Positions 61,866 to 64,000 of a stretch of DNA of 64,000 nt are shown piece after piece. Within the stretch, counting starts at the first letter, position 1. Each line of letters opens with the position of its first letter. Position numbers and translations under genes: made by a program. Source of the DNA: Rhodococcus sp. PAMC28707 (GTDB lineage: Bacteria > Actinomycetota > Actinomycetes > Mycobacteriales > Mycobacteriaceae); NCBI RefSeq assembly GCF_004795915.1, contig NZ_CP039253.1:3224001-3288000 (forward strand), read 5' to 3'. Under the pieces are notes generated by a model, which saw only the letters and a list, made by a program, of their open reading frames with translations, was not told the DNA's origin and searched no databases.

Positions 61866-62522
61866 ATGGCCAGTGTGAAGCACGGAGCGCAGGCTGCGAA
61901 ACCGGCAGCAGGAAAACGGACCCGCCTGAGTCCGGAAGACCGTCGAGCGCAATTGATCGCACTCGGAACCGACATGCTCTCCGAACGTCCACTCGAGCAG
62001 ATTTCGGTCGAAGACATTGCCGACCAAGCAGGCGTCTCCCGCGGTCTGCTGTTCCACTACTTCGCCTCGAAACGGGACTTTCACCTCGCCATCGTCCGCG
62101 AGACCAGCAACGCGATGCTCGAACGCACGGCGCCGGACACCAGCCTCGAACCATTGGATCTGCTCCGCGAATCGGTGGCCAACTACGTCGACTACGTCAC
62201 CGAGAATCGAGACACCTACATTTCGCTACTCCGCGGAACGGTAGGGGGAGACGCCGATATGCGAGAGGTGTTCGAGCAAACCCGGACCACCATGGCCGAC
62301 CGAACCGTCACCCAGCTCTACAAACTCGATATCGAGCCCACCGCGACCATCCGTCTTGCCGTACGCGGCTGGATCGCGTTCGTCGAAGAAGCGACCATCT
62401 CCTGGCTCCGCGACCCCGAAGTAAGCCGCGAAGAAGTCATCGCGCTCAACGTCGCGGCCCTGCCTGCGGTTGCCCTCACACCCGACATGAGCGCCGCGCT
62501 GTTCGGAGCGGACGTCGAGTAG
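61866..62522 (+). CDS. TetR-family regulator of the monooxygenase cluster
   Basis: 218 residues from the ATG at 61866; a GTG at 61863 is adjacent. Helix-turn-helix region ERPLEQISVEDIADQAGVSRGLLFHYFASKRDFHLAIV at about 40-78; the LLFHYF helix is typical of TetR. The C-terminal part resembles TetR_C ligand domains (SWLRDPEVSREEVIALNV). Divergent from the monooxygenase with a palindrome in the gap; it most likely represses that operon and itself. In mycobacteria the mymA operon is instead controlled by the AraC-type VirS. Confidence 0.9.
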   Translation: MASVKHGAQAAKPAAGKRTRLSPEDRRAQLIALGTDMLSERPLEQISVEDIADQAGVSRGLLFHYFASKRDFHLAIVRETSNAMLERTAPDTSLEPLDLLRESVANYVDYVTENRDTYISLLRGTVGGDADMREVFEQTRTTMADRTVTQLYKLDIEPTATIRLAVRGWIAFVEEATISWLRDPEVSREEVIALNVAALPAVALTPDMSAALFGADVE

Positions 62523-62628
62523 CTTTTGCCGCCGTGCGCCCTCGCTTGAATGGCGCTCCGAAGCTATCTGATCGTATGAGTGGACCATTGAAGCGATGGG
62601 GCGGGCGCATACAGTCCCGCAACGCCGA

Positions 62629-62668
62629 ATGGCGCACCCGGTCGCTCGAAAGTGACCGAATGCGCCAT
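62629..62668. terminator. Bidirectional hairpin between tetR and kgd
   Basis: Outer stem ATGGCGCA/TGCGCCAT (62629-62636 and 62661-62668), inner stem CGGTCGCT/AGTGACCG with one G-T pair, CGAA loop. It stands between two convergent genes. No T-run. Confidence 0.7.
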
Positions 62669-62683
62669 CAGGCCTGAAGTGAA

Positions 62684-64000
62684 CTACTCGCCGACGCCAG
62701 AGAAGGCCTCGTCGATGATTTCGAGCTGCTCGACGGCGTGCACCTTGCTCGAACCCGAGGAAGGTGCCGACATCGCACGACGCGAAACCCGCTTGATGCC
62801 GCTGAGAACGTCCGGCATCAATTCCGGGAACGCCAGACCGAAGAACGGCCATGCACCCTGGTTGGCAGGCTCCTCTTGGACCCAGCGGAACTCGGTTGCG
62901 TTGGGGTAACTGTTGATCGCTTCGGTGATCCGGTGGACCGGGACCGGGTAGAGCTGTTCGATCCGGACGATCGCCACATCTTCGCGGTTGTCCTTCTGCT
63001 TGCGTGCGAGAAGCTCGTAGTAGAGCTTGCCGCTCACCATCAGGACGCGCTTGACCTTGCTGCGATCACCGGTACCGGAGTCGTAGGTCGGCTCGTCGAA
63101 CACGGAGTGGAACTTGCCGTCGGTGAAGTCCTCGATATTGGACACCGCGGCCTTGTTCCTCAGCATCGACTTCGGTGTGAAGACGATCAGCGGGCGACGG
63201 ATTCCGTCCCGTGCGTGGCGACGCAGGAGATGGAAGTAGTTCGCCGGCGTGGACGGAACCGAGACGGTCATCGAACCCTCGGCGCAGAGCGTGAGGAATC
63301 GTTCGATGCGGCCCGAGGTGTGGTCCGGACCCTGTCCTTCGTGACCGTGCGGCAACAGCAGCACGACGTCGGCCAGCTGTCCCCACTTCGCCTCACCGGA
63401 GGAGATGAACTCGTCGATGATGGACTGCGCACCGTTGACGAAGTCGCCGAACTGCGCTTCCCACATGACGAGTGCATCGGGGTCACCGACGGAGTAGCCG
63501 TACTCGAAGCCGACGGCTGCGAATTCGCTGAGTGCGGAGTCGTAGACCATGAACTTGCCGGGATTCTCGCTGCCGATGTTGTGCAACGGGGTGTACTCGG
63601 CACCGGTCTTGCGGTCGATGATGACCGAGTGCCGCTGGGAGAACGTTCCGCGACGGGTGTCCTGGCCGGAGAAACGAACGTTGCGTCCCTCGTCCACGAG
63701 GCTGCCGAGAGCCAGAAGCTCACCGAATGCCCAGTCGACCTTGCCTTCGTACGACATTTCGCGACGCTTTTCGAGTACCGGCTTGACGCGCGGGTGCACG
63801 CTGAAACCGTCCGGAACCTCGAGGTGCGCGTCACCGATGCGGTGCAGAACCGACTTGTCGACCGCCGTCGTGAGCTTGGCGGGCAACTGCTGGTCGAGTT
63901 CGACCGACTCGCTGGGCTCCGGGGTGTACTTCTCCAGTTCGCGAACCTCGTTGAAGACGCGTTCGAGCTGGCCCTGGTAGTCGCGAAGCGCGTCCTCGGC
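62684..64000 (-). CDS. kgd: Multifunctional 2-oxoglutarate metabolism enzyme Kgd (SucA-like), C-terminal part (partial)
   Basis: The last 438 residues lie in the window; the frame continues through the right edge. This is the C-terminal transketolase-type half of the ThDP enzyme: [94 protein letters not shown]. In mycobacteria Kgd joins 2-oxoglutarate decarboxylase, dehydrogenase E1 and an E2-like succinyltransferase N-terminus. The last is off-window, so the fused form is inferred from synteny (downstream of the corA region). Confidence 0.94.
   Translation of the reverse strand, partial: AEDALRDYQGQLERVFNEVRELEKYTPEPSESVELDQQLPAKLTTAVDKSVLHRIGDAHLEVPDGFSVHPRVKPVLEKRREMSYEGKVDWAFGELLALGSLVDEGRNVRFSGQDTRRGTFSQRHSVIIDRKTGAEYTPLHNIGSENPGKFMVYDSALSEFAAVGFEYGYSVGDPDALVMWEAQFGDFVNGAQSIIDEFISSGEAKWGQLADVVLLLPHGHEGQGPDHTSGRIERFLTLCAEGSMTVSVPSTPANYFHLLRRHARDGIRRPLIVFTPKSMLRNKAAVSNIEDFTDGKFHSVFDEPTYDSGTGDRSKVKRVLMVSGKLYYELLARKQKDNREDVAIVRIEQLYPVPVHRITEAINSYPNATEFRWVQEEPANQGAWPFFGLAFPELMPDVLSGIKRVSRRAMSAPSSGSSKVHAVEQLEIIDEAFSGVGE

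Overview
This 64 kb window is chromosomal DNA of a mycolic-acid actinobacterium of the Nocardiaceae, most likely Rhodococcus sensu lato (inference). The gene order follows the Mycobacterium tuberculosis typA-lpqW-mshB ... kgd interval almost locus by locus: fbiC, fdxC, dapC, dapD, dapE, LOG, fadD6, folP2, gpgS, tag, glgA/glgM, glgC, O-methyltransferase, sigE-rseA-htrA-tatB, mrp, lpqY-sugABC, corA and kgd. Several extra genes interrupt this order. I see no tRNA, rRNA, insertion sequence, prophage or CRISPR array. Genes are tightly packed, and many start codons overlap the preceding stop as ATGA or GTGA. No gene-free stretch reaches 300 bases.

Layout. 1-9.7 kb: the end of typA, lpqW-mshB (lipoglycan regulation and mycothiol), a minus-strand operon of two PH-domain membrane proteins plus a family-5 uracil-DNA glycosylase, and fbiC (F420 chromophore synthase). 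9.8-18.6 kb: ferredoxin, the succinylase branch of lysine/diaminopimelate synthesis (dapC, dapD, dapE), interspersed with a LysE exporter, fadD36, a CHAP hydrolase, a type-II lumazine synthase and a secreted beta-propeller. 18.6-29.9 kb: two LOG phosphoribohydrolases, fadD6, a TetR regulator, folP2-gpgS (methylglucose lipopolysaccharide initiation), DivIVA-like protein, tag, RlmA-type methyltransferase, and the divergent glgM/glgC pair for ADP-glucose and maltose-1-phosphate. 30-41 kb: the envelope-stress block sigE-rseA-htrA-tatB, a polar amino-acid ABC transporter, mrp, a lytic transglycosylase, an MgtE/CBS protein and a CitE-like lyase. 41-46 kb: the trehalose importer lpqY-sugABC. 46-53.8 kb: an MFS exporter, a ParB-like/metallophosphoesterase pair divergent from a SUFU protein, corA, a PHP phosphoesterase, MarC and malic enzyme. 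53.8-58.5 kb: an osmoprotectant ABC transporter with two substrate-binding lipoproteins. 58.4-62.5 kb: a mymA-like cluster (Baeyer-Villiger-type monooxygenase, SDR, esterase) opposite a TetR gene with a clear palindromic operator candidate. The window ends inside kgd.

The most unusual feature is a family of short tandem repeats at three separate places (4167-4255, 6268-6330, 29882-30046). All three arrays have the same 33-bp period and share a core of about 22 bp, but carry different 11-bp linkers. One array is translated in frame at the start of the uracil-DNA glycosylase gene. Other points of interest are the SigH-type promoter match inside the sigE reading frame, the ParB-like/phosphoesterase/SUFU group, and the palindromes upstream of the MFS and monooxygenase genes. 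All functional calls rest on reading motifs and remembered families; no database search was run.
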